Below are positions 1-7,948 of a stretch of DNA of 64,000 nucleotides, one piece after another (positions within the stretch are counted from its first letter, which is position 1; each line of letters starts with the position of its first letter). The DNA is from Burkholderiaceae bacterium (GTDB taxonomy: Bacteria > Pseudomonadota > Gammaproteobacteria > Burkholderiales > Burkholderiaceae_C): contig JACKLN010000008.1 in assembly GCA_024235855.1 (NCBI GenBank), forward strand, positions 62,001 through 126,000, given 5' to 3'. The position numbers and the translations under genes were made by a program. The notes below the pieces were generated by a model. The model was not told where the DNA came from, made no database searches, and saw nothing but the letters and a program-made list of their open reading frames with translations.

Positions 1-270
1 GACGGCGGCACCAGCGACCTGGCCGTCAAGGGCTGCTTCATCGCCATCGGCCACCAGCCCAACACCGACATCTTCAAGGGCCAGCTGGAGATGAAGGACG
101 GCTACATCGTCACCAAGACCGGGCTCGACGGCTTCGCCACCATGACCAGCGTGCCCGGCGTGTTCGCCGCCGGCGACGTGCAGGACCATGTCTACCGCCA
201 GGCCATCACCAGCGCCGGCACCGGCTGCATGGCGGCGCTGGACGCCCAGCGCTTCCTCGAGCAAGGGTAA
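1..270 (+). CDS. trxB: Thioredoxin-disulfide reductase, C-terminal part (5' end outside window)
   Basis: The last 89 codons of a flavoprotein that reduces thioredoxin with NADPH in the cytoplasm. The visible part contains the IGHQPNT segment and the FAD-binding signature TSVPGVFAAGDVQD followed by a Q-A-I-T-S-AGTG stretch. These are hallmarks of the C-terminal FAD lobe of low-molecular-weight thioredoxin reductases. The redox CxxC lies upstream of the window and cannot be checked. The gene ends in TAA at 270, and the next gene on the same strand starts about 145 bases later after its own likely promoter, so trxB probably ends its own transcription unit. Family assignment is secure; the start is not visible. 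Confidence 0.93.
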   Translation, partial: DGGTSDLAVKGCFIAIGHQPNTDIFKGQLEMKDGYIVTKTGLDGFATMTSVPGVFAAGDVQDHVYRQAITSAGTGCMAALDAQRFLEQG

Positions 271-287
271 GTGCTAGAATGGCGGGC
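252..287 (+). promoter_or_regulatory. Candidate sigma-70 promoter for rpmB-rpmG
   Basis: An extended -10 element, TGcTAGAAT, occupies 272-280 immediately after the trxB stop codon. No good -35 hexamer lies 17 bases upstream, which fits an extended -10 promoter. It would give an rpmB leader of roughly 130 bases. This is inferred from the motif only. Confidence 0.4.
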
Positions 288-415
288 TTTGCCGCTTCAG
301 GGCGGCGACGGGCTACCGCCACCCGTTCCTGGCGAGGTCAAGCCGTCACCCACCGTGATCGCGACCGGTTCGTGAGCCGATCCGGTGCCGGCTGTACATA
401 GGAAAGAGTGACCCC

Positions 416-649
416 ATGTCACGCGTCTGTGAAGTCACGGGCAAGCGCCCGATGGTCGGGAACAATGTGTCCCACGCCAACAACAAGACCAAGCGCCGGT
501 TCCTGCCGAACCTGCAATACCGCCGTTTCTGGGTCGAGAGCGAGAACCGCTTCGTGCGCCTGCGCGTCACGAACGCGGCCCTGCGCCTGATCGACAAGAA
601 GGGCATCGACGTCGTCCTGGCCGACCTGCGCAAGCGCGGCGAAGCCTGA
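416..649 (+). CDS. rpmB: 50S ribosomal protein L28
   Basis: A 77-residue ribosomal protein of the large subunit, at the usual bacterial length. The N-terminus SRVCEVTGKRPMVGNNVSHA and the following KRRFLPNLQ segment are diagnostic of L28. An AGGAAAGAG ribosome binding site at 400-408 supports the ATG at 416. The rpmG start lies 20 bases downstream on the same strand, so the two are almost certainly one operon, as in most proteobacteria. The protein has a single cysteine and no CxxC pairs, so it is the zinc-free form. Confidence 0.98.
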   Translation: MSRVCEVTGKRPMVGNNVSHANNKTKRRFLPNLQYRRFWVESENRFVRLRVTNAALRLIDKKGIDVVLADLRKRGEA

Positions 650-669
650 ACCGGTAGAAGGAGCGCACC

Positions 670-840
670 ATGGCCACCAAAGGCGGACGCGAGAAGATCA
701 AGCTGGAATCCACGGCCGGTACCGGCCACTTCTACACCACCAGCAAGAACAAGAAGACCACGCCCGAGAAGCTCGAATTCCTGAAGTTCGACCCGAAGGC
801 GCGCAAGCACGTGCTGTACAAGGAAACCAAGCTGAAGTGA
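670..840 (+). CDS. rpmG: 50S ribosomal protein L33
   Basis: A 56-residue, strongly basic ribosomal protein of the large subunit. The sequence begins MATKGGREKIKLESTAGTGH and continues with the conserved FYTTSKNK segment of L33. There are no cysteines, so this is the zinc-independent (C-minus) paralogue. The gene is the second member of the rpmB-rpmG operon, with GAAGGAGC about 5 bases before the ATG. A strong hairpin terminator follows 24 bases after the stop. Confidence 0.97.
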   Translation: MATKGGREKIKLESTAGTGHFYTTSKNKKTTPEKLEFLKFDPKARKHVLYKETKLK

Positions 841-863
841 TCCTGCGGGATCGCTGAACGACG

Positions 864-887
864 AAGGGGCGCCGTGGCGCCCCTTTT
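864..887 (+). terminator. Rho-independent terminator after rpmG
   Basis: A 9-bp stem (AAGGGGCGC pairing with GCGCCCCTT) with a 4-base loop is followed by TT, which completes a TTTT run. It sits just after the rpmG stop and is well placed to end the ribosomal protein operon. Confidence 0.8.
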
Positions 888-947
888 CGTTGTTCGTGTC
901 GACCAGGATCGGAACCGGGCACCGTCTGTGCTGGCGCCGGAAACGAG

Positions 948-967
948 AAGGGGCCCGCGGGCCCCTT
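948..967 (-). terminator. Hairpin terminator downstream of the desaturase gene
   Basis: A perfect 20-base palindrome (AAGGGGCCCG followed by its reverse complement). On the minus strand it is followed by CTCGTTT, a modest T-rich tail. It lies about 40 bases past the desaturase stop and faces the rpmG terminator, so the two convergent units are separated by back-to-back hairpins. Confidence 0.65.
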
Positions 968-1009
968 CCGACGTTCATCCGCCCCGCCTGACGCGGGTCA
1001 CGCGCCGCC

Positions 1010-2233
1010 TCAGGCGTGCGCCGCGCGCAGCTGCAGCGAGAAGTTCTGCAGCGCAGCGATGCCACTGTCCTCCGCCCGCTTGCACCAGGCCTGCAGGTCG
1101 GCCACCAGCTGCTCGGCGCTGACGTTGGTGCGCGTCCAGAGCTGGCGCAGTTCCTCGCGCATGGCCACCAGCTTGGCCAGCTGCGGGCTGGCACCCAGGG
1201 CCTGCTGCAGCTGCGGCTTGACCTGCTGCGGGATCTTGTCGTCGTCGCGGTGCAGCCAGGCCTTGGCCGCCATCAAGGGCTTCCACTGCGCGCTGTTCTG
1301 TGCGCCCTGGGCCTTCAGGTGGGCCAGTTCGGCGGCCACGGCGGCCTTCACGCCCGCGGCGTAGTTCGCCATCACCTCGTAGCGGTTGGCGATCAGCGCC
1401 TCCAGCGTCTTGCCGTCGGGCTTGGCCTTCAGTTCGCCGATGGCCAGCTTCGGCGGCGTCTTGCGCACCTTGGCCCAGCCCACCATCTCCATCAGGCGGA
1501 TGTAGCCCCAGCCGATGTCGAACTCGTAGGGCTTGACCGACAGCTTGGCCGACGTCGGGTAGGTGTGGTGGTTGTTGTGCAGTTCCTCGCCACCGATGAT
1601 CAGGCCGATGGGCGAGATGTTGGTCGACGCGTCCACCGCCTCGAAGTTGCGGTAGCCCCACCAGTGGCCCAGGCCGTTGATGATGCCGGCCGCGGTGACC
1701 GGGATCCACGCCATCTGCACCGCCCACACGGCGGCGCCGGCCGCACCGAACAGCGCCAGGTTCAGCACCAGCATCAGGCCCACGCCCTGCCAGCTGTAGC
1801 GGCTGTAGAGGTGACGCTCCAGCCAGTCGTCCGGCGTGTTGTGGCCGTACTTGTCCAGCGTCTCCTGCACCTTGGCCTCGGCGCGGTAGAGCTCGCTGCC
1901 GGTCAGCAGCACGGTCTTGATGCCGCGCGTGACCGGGCTGTGCGGGTCGTCCACCGTCTCGCACTTGGCGTGGTGCTTCCGGTGGATCGCGACCCACTCC
2001 TTGGTCACCATGCCGGTGCCCAGCCACAGCCACAGGCGGAAGAAATGCGACGGCACGGGGCCGAGTTCCAGCGCCCGATGCGCCTGCGCGCGGTGCAGGA
2101 AGATGGTGACCGCCGCGATCGTGATGTGCGTCGTGGCCAGCGTGTAGAGCACCATCTGCCACCACGTGGCCTGCGTGGCGCCATGCGCCAGCCATTGCAC
2201 CAGTGCGTCGTGCACCGTCGTCAGGAATTCCAT
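1010..2233 (-). CDS. Membrane fatty acid desaturase (acyl-CoA/acyl-lipid delta-9 type)
   Basis: An integral membrane di-iron enzyme that should introduce a cis double bond into acyl chains and so adjust membrane fluidity. The 407-residue protein carries the three histidine boxes of the family: HRAQAH (residues 47-52), HRKHH (84-88) and HNNHH (219-223), between hydrophobic segments at about 27-45, 64-76 and 150-190. The C-terminal 130 residues extend well past the third box and are hydrophilic and alanine- and lysine-rich; this tail is typical of betaproteobacterial DesA-like proteins. The gene is a single-gene unit bounded by a terminator downstream. The exact substrate (acyl-CoA or phospholipid acyl chain) cannot be told from sequence. 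Confidence 0.9.
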   Translation of the reverse strand: MEFLTTVHDALVQWLAHGATQATWWQMVLYTLATTHITIAAVTIFLHRAQAHRALELGPVPSHFFRLWLWLGTGMVTKEWVAIHRKHHAKCETVDDPHSPVTRGIKTVLLTGSELYRAEAKVQETLDKYGHNTPDDWLERHLYSRYSWQGVGLMLVLNLALFGAAGAAVWAVQMAWIPVTAAGIINGLGHWWGYRNFEAVDASTNISPIGLIIGGEELHNNHHTYPTSAKLSVKPYEFDIGWGYIRLMEMVGWAKVRKTPPKLAIGELKAKPDGKTLEALIANRYEVMANYAAGVKAAVAAELAHLKAQGAQNSAQWKPLMAAKAWLHRDDDKIPQQVKPQLQQALGASPQLAKLVAMREELRQLWTRTNVSAEQLVADLQAWCKRAEDSGIAALQNFSLQLRAAHA

Positions 2234-2362
2234 CCAGCAAACCTTCCCGCCCGAACCGCGGGCGACCGCTTGATTGTAGGTGACGGTCTCACGCCCGCTT
2301 CGCGGAAACTACGGATGGAAGACCCGGCAATCTGACCACATCTGCGGCCAACGTTCGCCAAT

Positions 2363-3646
2363 TCAACGGCGCTGCCAGGCCATCGCGAAGAAGCCGTCGG
2401 TCCCGTGGCGATGCGGCCAGAGGCGCAGTGCATCCCCGTCCACCAGGGTCTCCGCCCCTTCGACATGCGCCTTGGCCAGCAGTTCCGCCGCCGGCAGCCG
2501 TTCGAACTCGCGGCCGTGCGCCGCCTCGAAGGCTTCGGCGACGTCCTCGTTCTCGGCCCGCAGCAGGCTGCAGGTGGCATAGACCAGCCGCCCGCCCGGC
2601 GCCACCAGGCGCGCGGCCGAGGCCAGGATGGCCTGCTGCCGCTGCTGCAGTTCGGCCACGTCGGCCGGTGACTGCCGCCATTTCAGGTCCGGGTTGCGGC
2701 GGATCGTGCCCAGGCCGGAGCACGGCGCGTCGACGAGCACGCGCTGGATCTTGCCGGCCAGGCGCTTGACGCGGTCGTCGCGCTCGTGGGCGATCTGCGC
2801 CGGGTAGACGTTGGACAGTCCGCTGCGCGCCAGCCGCGGCTTCAACGCGGCCAGCCGGTGGCCGGAGACATCGAACGCGTACAGCCGGCCGGTGTTGCGC
2901 ATCGCCGCACCCAGGGCCAGTGTCTTGCCGCCGGCGCCGGCGCAGAAGTCCACCACCATCTCGCCACGGTGGGCGTCGGTCAGCAGCGCCAGCAGCTGGC
3001 TGCCCTCGTCCTGCACCTCGATCGCGCCATCCTGGAACAGCGGCAGCTGGGTCAGCGCCGGCTTGCCCTGCACGCGCAGGCCCCAGGGCGAGTAGGGCGT
3101 GGGCTCGGCCACGATGCCGGCCTCGGCCAGCAGACGCCGGGCCTCGTCACGCTTCATCTTCAGGGCGTTGACCCGCAGGTCCATCGGTGCCGGCTGGTCC
3201 AGCGCCGCGGCCAGCGGCCAGAAGTCCCTGTCCAGCGCCGCCTGCAGGGCCTCGGCCAGCCAGGTGGGCAGCAGATGGCGCAGCGCCGCGGGCAGGTTGT
3301 CCGGCTTGACGGCCTGGGCGCGCGCCAGCCAGGCCAGCTCGTCCGGCGTCAGCGCGGCGCGCAGGAAGGCCTCGTTGCCCTGCCAGCCCAGGATGGCCAG
3401 GCGGCGCATCAGCGGCACCTTCAGCGCGTTGGGCTTCTTGTCGCCACCCAGGGCGGCCAGGTGCTCGAACAGCGGCTTGCGGCGCAGCACCGCGTAGGTC
3501 GTCTCGGCCAGGGTATGGCGCTCCCGCGGGCCGAGCTTGCGGTGCTGGCGGAAGAAGGCCGACACCACCGCGTCGGCGGGCTGGTCGAGCCGCATCACCG
3601 CCCGCAGCAGGTCGGTGGCCAGGTCCAGCAGCGCATTCGGGTGCAT
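2363..3646 (-). CDS. RsmB/NOP-family SAM-dependent rRNA (cytosine-5) methyltransferase
   Basis: A predicted RNA m5C methyltransferase of 427 residues, acting in the cytoplasm on rRNA. The N-terminal ~130 residues look like the NusB-type RNA-binding fold. The catalytic domain has the SAM-binding motif VVDFCAGAGGKTLAL, the motif IV DAPCSGLGTIRRNP with its catalytic-region cysteine, and the motif VI ATCSLLRAEN cysteine nucleophile. The reading frame stays open far upstream through purN, but the ATG at 3646 overlaps the purN stop by one base (TGATG), which marks the true coupled start. It belongs to the NOP branch found beside purN in Burkholderiales rather than being provably the classical rsmB. 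Confidence 0.9.
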   Translation of the reverse strand: MHPNALLDLATDLLRAVMRLDQPADAVVSAFFRQHRKLGPRERHTLAETTYAVLRRKPLFEHLAALGGDKKPNALKVPLMRRLAILGWQGNEAFLRAALTPDELAWLARAQAVKPDNLPAALRHLLPTWLAEALQAALDRDFWPLAAALDQPAPMDLRVNALKMKRDEARRLLAEAGIVAEPTPYSPWGLRVQGKPALTQLPLFQDGAIEVQDEGSQLLALLTDAHRGEMVVDFCAGAGGKTLALGAAMRNTGRLYAFDVSGHRLAALKPRLARSGLSNVYPAQIAHERDDRVKRLAGKIQRVLVDAPCSGLGTIRRNPDLKWRQSPADVAELQQRQQAILASAARLVAPGGRLVYATCSLLRAENEDVAEAFEAAHGREFERLPAAELLAKAHVEGAETLVDGDALRLWPHRHGTDGFFAMAWQRR

Positions 3647-4284
3647 CAGGTCTCCTCGCAGAACAGGTGCTGCGGTTCCCCGTCGAGCTGCAGCACGCGC
3701 TGGCCGTCGAGGCGCAACCGCCCCCGCACGGCCCAGCGCAGGGCCATCGGGTAGAGCCGGTGTTCGGCGGCCAGCACGCGCACGGCCAGCGTCTCGGGCG
3801 TGTCGCCGGCACGCACCGGCACCGCGGCCTGCGCGACGATGGGGCCGTGGTCCAGCGCCGGCGTCACGAAGTGGACCGTGGCGCCCGCGACCGCGCAGCC
3901 GGCCTCCAGCGCGCGCCGGTGCGTGTGCAGCCCCGGGAACGCCGGCAGCAGCGACGGGTGGATGTTCAGCAGCCGGCCCGCGTACCGCTGCACGAAGCCA
4001 TCGCCCAGGATGCGCATGAAGCCGGCGAGCACCACCCAGTCCGGTCGGTGGGCGTCGATGGCATCGGCCAGCGCCGTGTCGAACGCCTCGCGCGTGGCGT
4101 GCGCACGATGGTCCACGGCCGCGGTGGCGATGCCCTGCCCCGCCGCCCATGCCAGACCGCCGGCGTCGGCCTTGTGGCTGAGCACGGCCACGACCCGCCC
4201 CGGCCAGTCTTGCGCCACGGACTGGCGCACGATGGCCTCGAGGTTGGACCCGCGGCCGCTGATGAGGACGACGATGCGCTGCAT
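3646..4284 (-). CDS. purN: Phosphoribosylglycinamide formyltransferase (GAR transformylase)
   Basis: Catalyses the third step of de novo purine synthesis, transferring a formyl group from 10-formyl-THF to GAR in the cytoplasm. The 212-residue length matches the family. Diagnostic segments are VLISGRGSNLEAI at the N-terminus (phosphate-binding loop), LLNIHPSLLPAFPGLHTH with the catalytic Asn-His pair, and ATVHFVTPALDHGPIVAQ with the catalytic Asp. The stop codon overlaps the start of the downstream rRNA methyltransferase by one base, so the two are translationally coupled. Confidence 0.97.
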   Translation of the reverse strand: MQRIVVLISGRGSNLEAIVRQSVAQDWPGRVVAVLSHKADAGGLAWAAGQGIATAAVDHRAHATREAFDTALADAIDAHRPDWVVLAGFMRILGDGFVQRYAGRLLNIHPSLLPAFPGLHTHRRALEAGCAVAGATVHFVTPALDHGPIVAQAAVPVRAGDTPETLAVRVLAAEHRLYPMALRWAVRGRLRLDGQRVLQLDGEPQHLFCEET

Positions 4285-4361
4285 GGCAAGGAGGCTGAAG
4301 GGCCGCGAGTGTACGTCTGCGAGAATCCGCGCTTCCCAGAAAACGCCCCGCCGCCAGCACC

Positions 4362-5573
4362 ATGCGATCCCGCGTCCTCTCCGGCATGCGCCCCACCGGC
4401 GCCCTGCACCTCGGCCACTACCACGGCGCCCTGAAGAACTGGGTCAAGCTGCAGCAGGACTACGACTGCTTCTACTTCGTGGCCGACTGGCACGCGCTGA
4501 CCACGCACTACGAAGAGCGCGACGTGATGGAGCGCTACGTCTACGACATGGTGATCGACTGGATCGCCGCCGGGCTGGACCCGGACCAGTCCACCATCTT
4601 CATCCAGAGCCGCCTGCCCGAGCACGCCGAACTGTTCACGCTGCTGGCCATGGGCACGCCGCTGGGCTGGCTCGAGCGCGTGCCGACCTACAAGGACCAG
4701 ATCGAGAAGCTCAAGGACCGCGACCTCGCCACCTACGGCTTCCTGGGCTACCCGCTGCTGCAGGCCGCGGACATCCTGATCTACAAGGCCGCCTACGTGC
4801 CGGTGGGCGAGGACCAGGCCTCGCACGTGGAACTCACGCGCGAGGTGGCGCGCCGCTTCAACCACCTCTACGGCCGCCACAAGGACTTCGACACCCGCGT
4901 GGCCACGGCCCTGGCGCGCCTGCCCAAGGACGACCAGCGCTACCTGGAGAAGCAGCGCAAGGCCTTTGGCGAGACCGGCAGCGCCGAGGCCCTGGCCAAG
5001 GGCGAGGGCCTGCTGAAGAAGGCCGCCGCGGGGGTCGAGAGCTGGTCCGAGGCCGACACCGAGACCCTGCTCGGCCACCTGCGCGGCACGGGCCAGACCG
5101 TGCTGCCCGAACCGCAGGCGCTGCACACCGAAGTGACCAAGCTGCCGGGGCTGGACGGCTCGAAGATGAGCAAGAGCTACGGCAATGCCATCGCCATGCG
5201 CGAGGAGCCGGCCGTGGTGAAGCAGAAGGTGCAGAAGATGCCCACGGACCCGCAGCGCGTGCGCCGCACGGACCCCGGCGACCCGGCACGCTGCCCGGTC
5301 TGGCAGTTCCATCAGGTCTACAGCGACGCCGAGACCAAGGACTGGGTGGTCAAGGGCTGCACCACGGCCGGCATCGGCTGCCTGGACTGCAAGCAGCCGG
5401 TGATCGACGGCATCCTGAAGCAGCAGCAGCCCTGGCGCGACCGTGCCGAGCAGTACCTGGCCAACCCCAAACAGGTGCACTGGATCGTCGAGATGGGCAC
5501 CGAGCGTGCCCGCACCGTGGCCCGCCAGACCATGCGCGACGTGCGCGAGGCCATGGGCCTGAACTACGCCTGA
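4362..5573 (+). CDS. trpS: Tryptophan-tRNA ligase, long form with a probable Fe-S cysteine motif
   Basis: A class I aminoacyl-tRNA synthetase that charges tRNA-Trp. The HIGH-type signature is GALHLGHYHG near residue 14 and the KMSKS loop is at residues 268-272. At 403 residues it is about 70 longer than E. coli TrpS because of an insertion before KMSKS and an extended C-terminal region. That region holds four cysteines at 311, 333, 340 and 343 (C-x21-C-x6-C-x2-C). This spacing closely matches the [4Fe-4S] motif described for Thermotoga maritima TrpRS, where the cluster lies near the anticodon-binding region. The downstream esterase starts 10 bases later on the same strand. Confidence 0.95.
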   Translation: MRSRVLSGMRPTGALHLGHYHGALKNWVKLQQDYDCFYFVADWHALTTHYEERDVMERYVYDMVIDWIAAGLDPDQSTIFIQSRLPEHAELFTLLAMGTPLGWLERVPTYKDQIEKLKDRDLATYGFLGYPLLQAADILIYKAAYVPVGEDQASHVELTREVARRFNHLYGRHKDFDTRVATALARLPKDDQRYLEKQRKAFGETGSAEALAKGEGLLKKAAAGVESWSEADTETLLGHLRGTGQTVLPEPQALHTEVTKLPGLDGSKMSKSYGNAIAMREEPAVVKQKVQKMPTDPQRVRRTDPGDPARCPVWQFHQVYSDAETKDWVVKGCTTAGIGCLDCKQPVIDGILKQQQPWRDRAEQYLANPKQVHWIVEMGTERARTVARQTMRDVREAMGLNYA

Positions 5574-5583
5574 GCCGCGCCCG

Positions 5584-6249
5584 ATGACTCCGCTGCAGAC
5601 GATCGAGCTCCACACCGGCGACCACCCGCGCGCCAGCATCGTGATGCTGCATGGCCTGGGCGCCGACGGCACCGACTTCCTGTCGCTGGCCGACGAGCTG
5701 GACCTGTCGGCCATCGGCCCGCTGCGCTGGATCTTTCCCCGCGCACCGGTGATGCCGGTGACGATCAACGGTGGCTACGCGATGCGGGCCTGGTACGACA
5801 TCCTGGGCACCGACCTCGTTCGGCGCGAGGACGAGGCGGGGCTGCGCGCGTCCATCGCCGCCGTGCACACCCTGCTGGACCGCGAGATCGCCCGCGGCGT
5901 GCCGGCCCGGCGCATCGTGCTGGCCGGGTTCTCGCAGGGCTGCGCGATCACGCTCGGTGCCGGCCTGCGTTACCCGCAGCGCCTGGCCGGTCTGGCCGGC
6001 CTCTCGGGTTACCTGCCGCTGGCCGACAGCACCGCCGCCGAGCGCCACGCCGCCAATCGCGACACGCCGGTGTTCCTGGCGCATGGCCAGCGCGACCCCG
6101 TGGTGCCGCTGGCTCGGGGCGAGGCCACCCGGGATGCCCTGACCGCACAGGCTCAGCCGCTGCAGTGGCAGACCTATGCCATGGAGCACGCGGTGTGCCT
6201 GGAGGAACTGCAGGACCTGCAGCGCTGGCTGCAGCAGGTGCTGGCCTGA
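5584..6249 (+). CDS. Carboxylesterase/phospholipase-family alpha/beta hydrolase
   Basis: A cytoplasmic serine hydrolase of 221 residues, the usual size for the carboxylesterase II/YpfH/acyl-protein thioesterase group. The oxyanion region is MLHGLGADGTDF and the nucleophile elbow is GFSQGC with Ser at residue 117. The acid is in HGQRDPVVPL and the catalytic His in EHAVC near the end. No signal peptide is present. It follows trpS by 10 bases and is probably co-transcribed with it. Substrate is not predictable; short-chain carboxylic esters are typical for the family. Confidence 0.88.
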   Translation: MTPLQTIELHTGDHPRASIVMLHGLGADGTDFLSLADELDLSAIGPLRWIFPRAPVMPVTINGGYAMRAWYDILGTDLVRREDEAGLRASIAAVHTLLDREIARGVPARRIVLAGFSQGCAITLGAGLRYPQRLAGLAGLSGYLPLADSTAAERHAANRDTPVFLAHGQRDPVVPLARGEATRDALTAQAQPLQWQTYAMEHAVCLEELQDLQRWLQQVLA

Positions 6250-6274
6250 CGCCGCGCGCCGGCCCGCCCGGCGC

Positions 6275-7306
6275 TCAGGCGGCGACCTGGACCCGGTTGC
6301 GCCCGCCGTGCTTGGCGGCGTAGAGGGCGCGGTCGGCGCGCTCGAACCAGGCCTCGGCCGGCTCGTTGGGCCGCCGTGCCGCCACGCCCAGCGACACCGT
6401 GATCTGCCCCACCTGCCCGCCGTCGCGCCGGCGGATGCGGCTGCCCGCCACCGTCAGGCGGATGCGTTCGGCCAGTTGCGCGGCCTGCGCCAGCGGTGCC
6501 GGCACCATGATGGCGAATTCCTCGCCACCCACCCGCGCGACCAGCTGCTGGTCATCCAGGCAGGCCTGCAGGCCACGCGCCACGCTGCGCAGCACCTGGT
6601 CACCGAACAGGTGGCCGTAGCTGTCGTTGACCTTCTTGAAGTGGTCGATGTCGGTCAGCAGCAGGCAGTGGGCGCCAGCCTGGTCCTGCAGGCACGCGGC
6701 CATGCGCCGCTCGAAGCAGCGCCGGTTGGGCAGGCCGGTCAGCGCATCGGAATCGGCCATGTCGTGCACCTGGGCCAGCTCGGCCCGCAGGCGCTGCGCT
6801 TCGCGCCCGGCCTCGTCCAGCCGCGCCTGCAGCGCCGCGATCGCGGCCTGCATGGCCCGCGTGTCGTCCTGGATGGCCAGGCGGTGCGACGGGTCCGCCG
6901 CCTGGCCCGTGTCCACGGCATCGGCCCAGCGCCCCAGCGCAGCGCCGAAGCTCTGCGTGCGGCTGGCGGTGGCGGCAACGGCCCCACCCACCTGATCGAG
7001 CAGGTGCTGCATGCCACTGGAAGCCTCGCGCGCAGCCCGCTCCTCGCGGGCCAGCACGTGGTCGTGGAACAGGCGCGCCGCGGCCTCGTCGTCGACGCCG
7101 CCCTCGGACAGCCTCCGCACCAGTTCGGCACTCAGCGCAGGATTGCGACCCGCCACATGTTCGTACCACACCGTGTAGGCCACGGGGTCTGGCCGGGCAG
7201 GCTGTCGTGTCATGCCCTGGACGGCCAGCCGCAAGTATTCCGCCGCCCGCTCGGGCGGGTCAGCGTAGCGGCTGCTCAGCCTGGCCAGGTCGTCTGACGT
7301 ACTCAT
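6275..7306 (-). CDS. Diguanylate cyclase with an N-terminal helical region (no I-site)
   Basis: A 343-residue cytoplasmic protein expected to make cyclic di-GMP from GTP. The C-terminal ~165 residues are a GGDEF domain with the D-ALTGLPNRR entry motif, the DIDHFKKVNDSYGH metal-binding segment and an intact GGEEF active site. The residues upstream of GGEEF that usually form the inhibitory RxxD I-site read D-D-Q-Q, so product feedback at that site is not expected. The N-terminal ~170 residues are alpha-helical and match no family I recognise; they include a coiled coil from about 130 to 165. The ATG at 7306 fits the onset of coding bias better than upstream in-frame starts. Confidence 0.9.
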   Translation of the reverse strand: MSTSDDLARLSSRYADPPERAAEYLRLAVQGMTRQPARPDPVAYTVWYEHVAGRNPALSAELVRRLSEGGVDDEAAARLFHDHVLAREERAAREASSGMQHLLDQVGGAVAATASRTQSFGAALGRWADAVDTGQAADPSHRLAIQDDTRAMQAAIAALQARLDEAGREAQRLRAELAQVHDMADSDALTGLPNRRCFERRMAACLQDQAGAHCLLLTDIDHFKKVNDSYGHLFGDQVLRSVARGLQACLDDQQLVARVGGEEFAIMVPAPLAQAAQLAERIRLTVAGSRIRRRDGGQVGQITVSLGVAARRPNEPAEAWFERADRALYAAKHGGRNRVQVAA

Positions 7307-7492
7307 GCCCGCATTTTCGGCATCGGCTGCGTATTTATCAATCGTCCATGAACAAACTTTGGACTGGACTGGCAATTCGTCACACGCACCGGACCGGTGC
7401 ATTCCGGCGCGTGCGCCACCGACACCCGGTCCAGGCTCGCACTGACCCTGGCGCCGCACGAACCGTCGCCCGCCGCTATGCTCTCGCCCCCC

Positions 7493-7948
7493 ATGGCCGG
7501 CATCCACATCACCGACATCGAGAGCGCCATCAACCACTGGCGTGCACGCTCGCCCTCGCCCGACGGCATCACCGCCTGCCCGGAAGTGCTGGCGCTGGCC
7601 GAGGTCTACGCCCTGCTGGTGTACTACCGCGAGACCGAGGCCGACGAGGCCAGCCTGCCCGACGCGGCACGGCAGGCCTGGCTGGCGTGGTACGCCACCA
7701 CGCCCGATGCCCCGTGCATCGCCATCTGTTCCACCAGCCAGGGTGATGCCCTGTGCAAGGGCTGCGGACGCAGCTTCGAAGAAGTGCAGCACTGGACAGC
7801 GATGACGCCGGCGGAGAAGCGGCGCGTCTGGCGCCGCATCACGGCCGAGGGCACGGCCTGGCGCTTCAACCGCTACGCCGAGCGGGCGCGCCGCGCCGAC
7901 GGGCAGGACCACCCGGACCCCGCCCGCCTGGAACCACCCGCGCGATGA
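7493..7948 (+). CDS. DUF3717 + DUF1289 fusion protein
   Basis: A 151-residue cytoplasmic protein. The N-terminal part (IHITDIESAINHWRARSPSP) matches DUF3717, a short helical module common in Burkholderiales. The C-terminal part carries the DUF1289 cysteine motif, PCIAICSTSQGDALCKGCGR, with four cysteines that probably bind a metal or cluster. DUF1289 proteins are often annotated as putative Fe-S or zinc proteins of unknown role. The ATG at 7493 gives the usual short leader before DUF3717; an in-frame ATG at 7478 is possible. The stop overlaps the MATE transporter start by ATGA, so the two are coupled. Confidence 0.78.
   Translation: MAGIHITDIESAINHWRARSPSPDGITACPEVLALAEVYALLVYYRETEADEASLPDAARQAWLAWYATTPDAPCIAICSTSQGDALCKGCGRSFEEVQHWTAMTPAEKRRVWRRITAEGTAWRFNRYAERARRADGQDHPDPARLEPPAR

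Noticed and set aside
1016..2335. Long forward open frame antisense to the desaturase gene
   Set aside because: It is a shadow of the real minus-strand gene in high-GC DNA: rich in Arg, Gln and His with no domain, and the opposite strand has intact histidine boxes.
2363..4396. A single 677-codon open frame covering the rRNA methyltransferase and most of purN
   Set aside because: The purN frame is a clear separate gene with all catalytic motifs, and the methyltransferase has its own ATG at 3646 overlapping the purN stop. The upstream part of the frame is antisense-like and has no family match.
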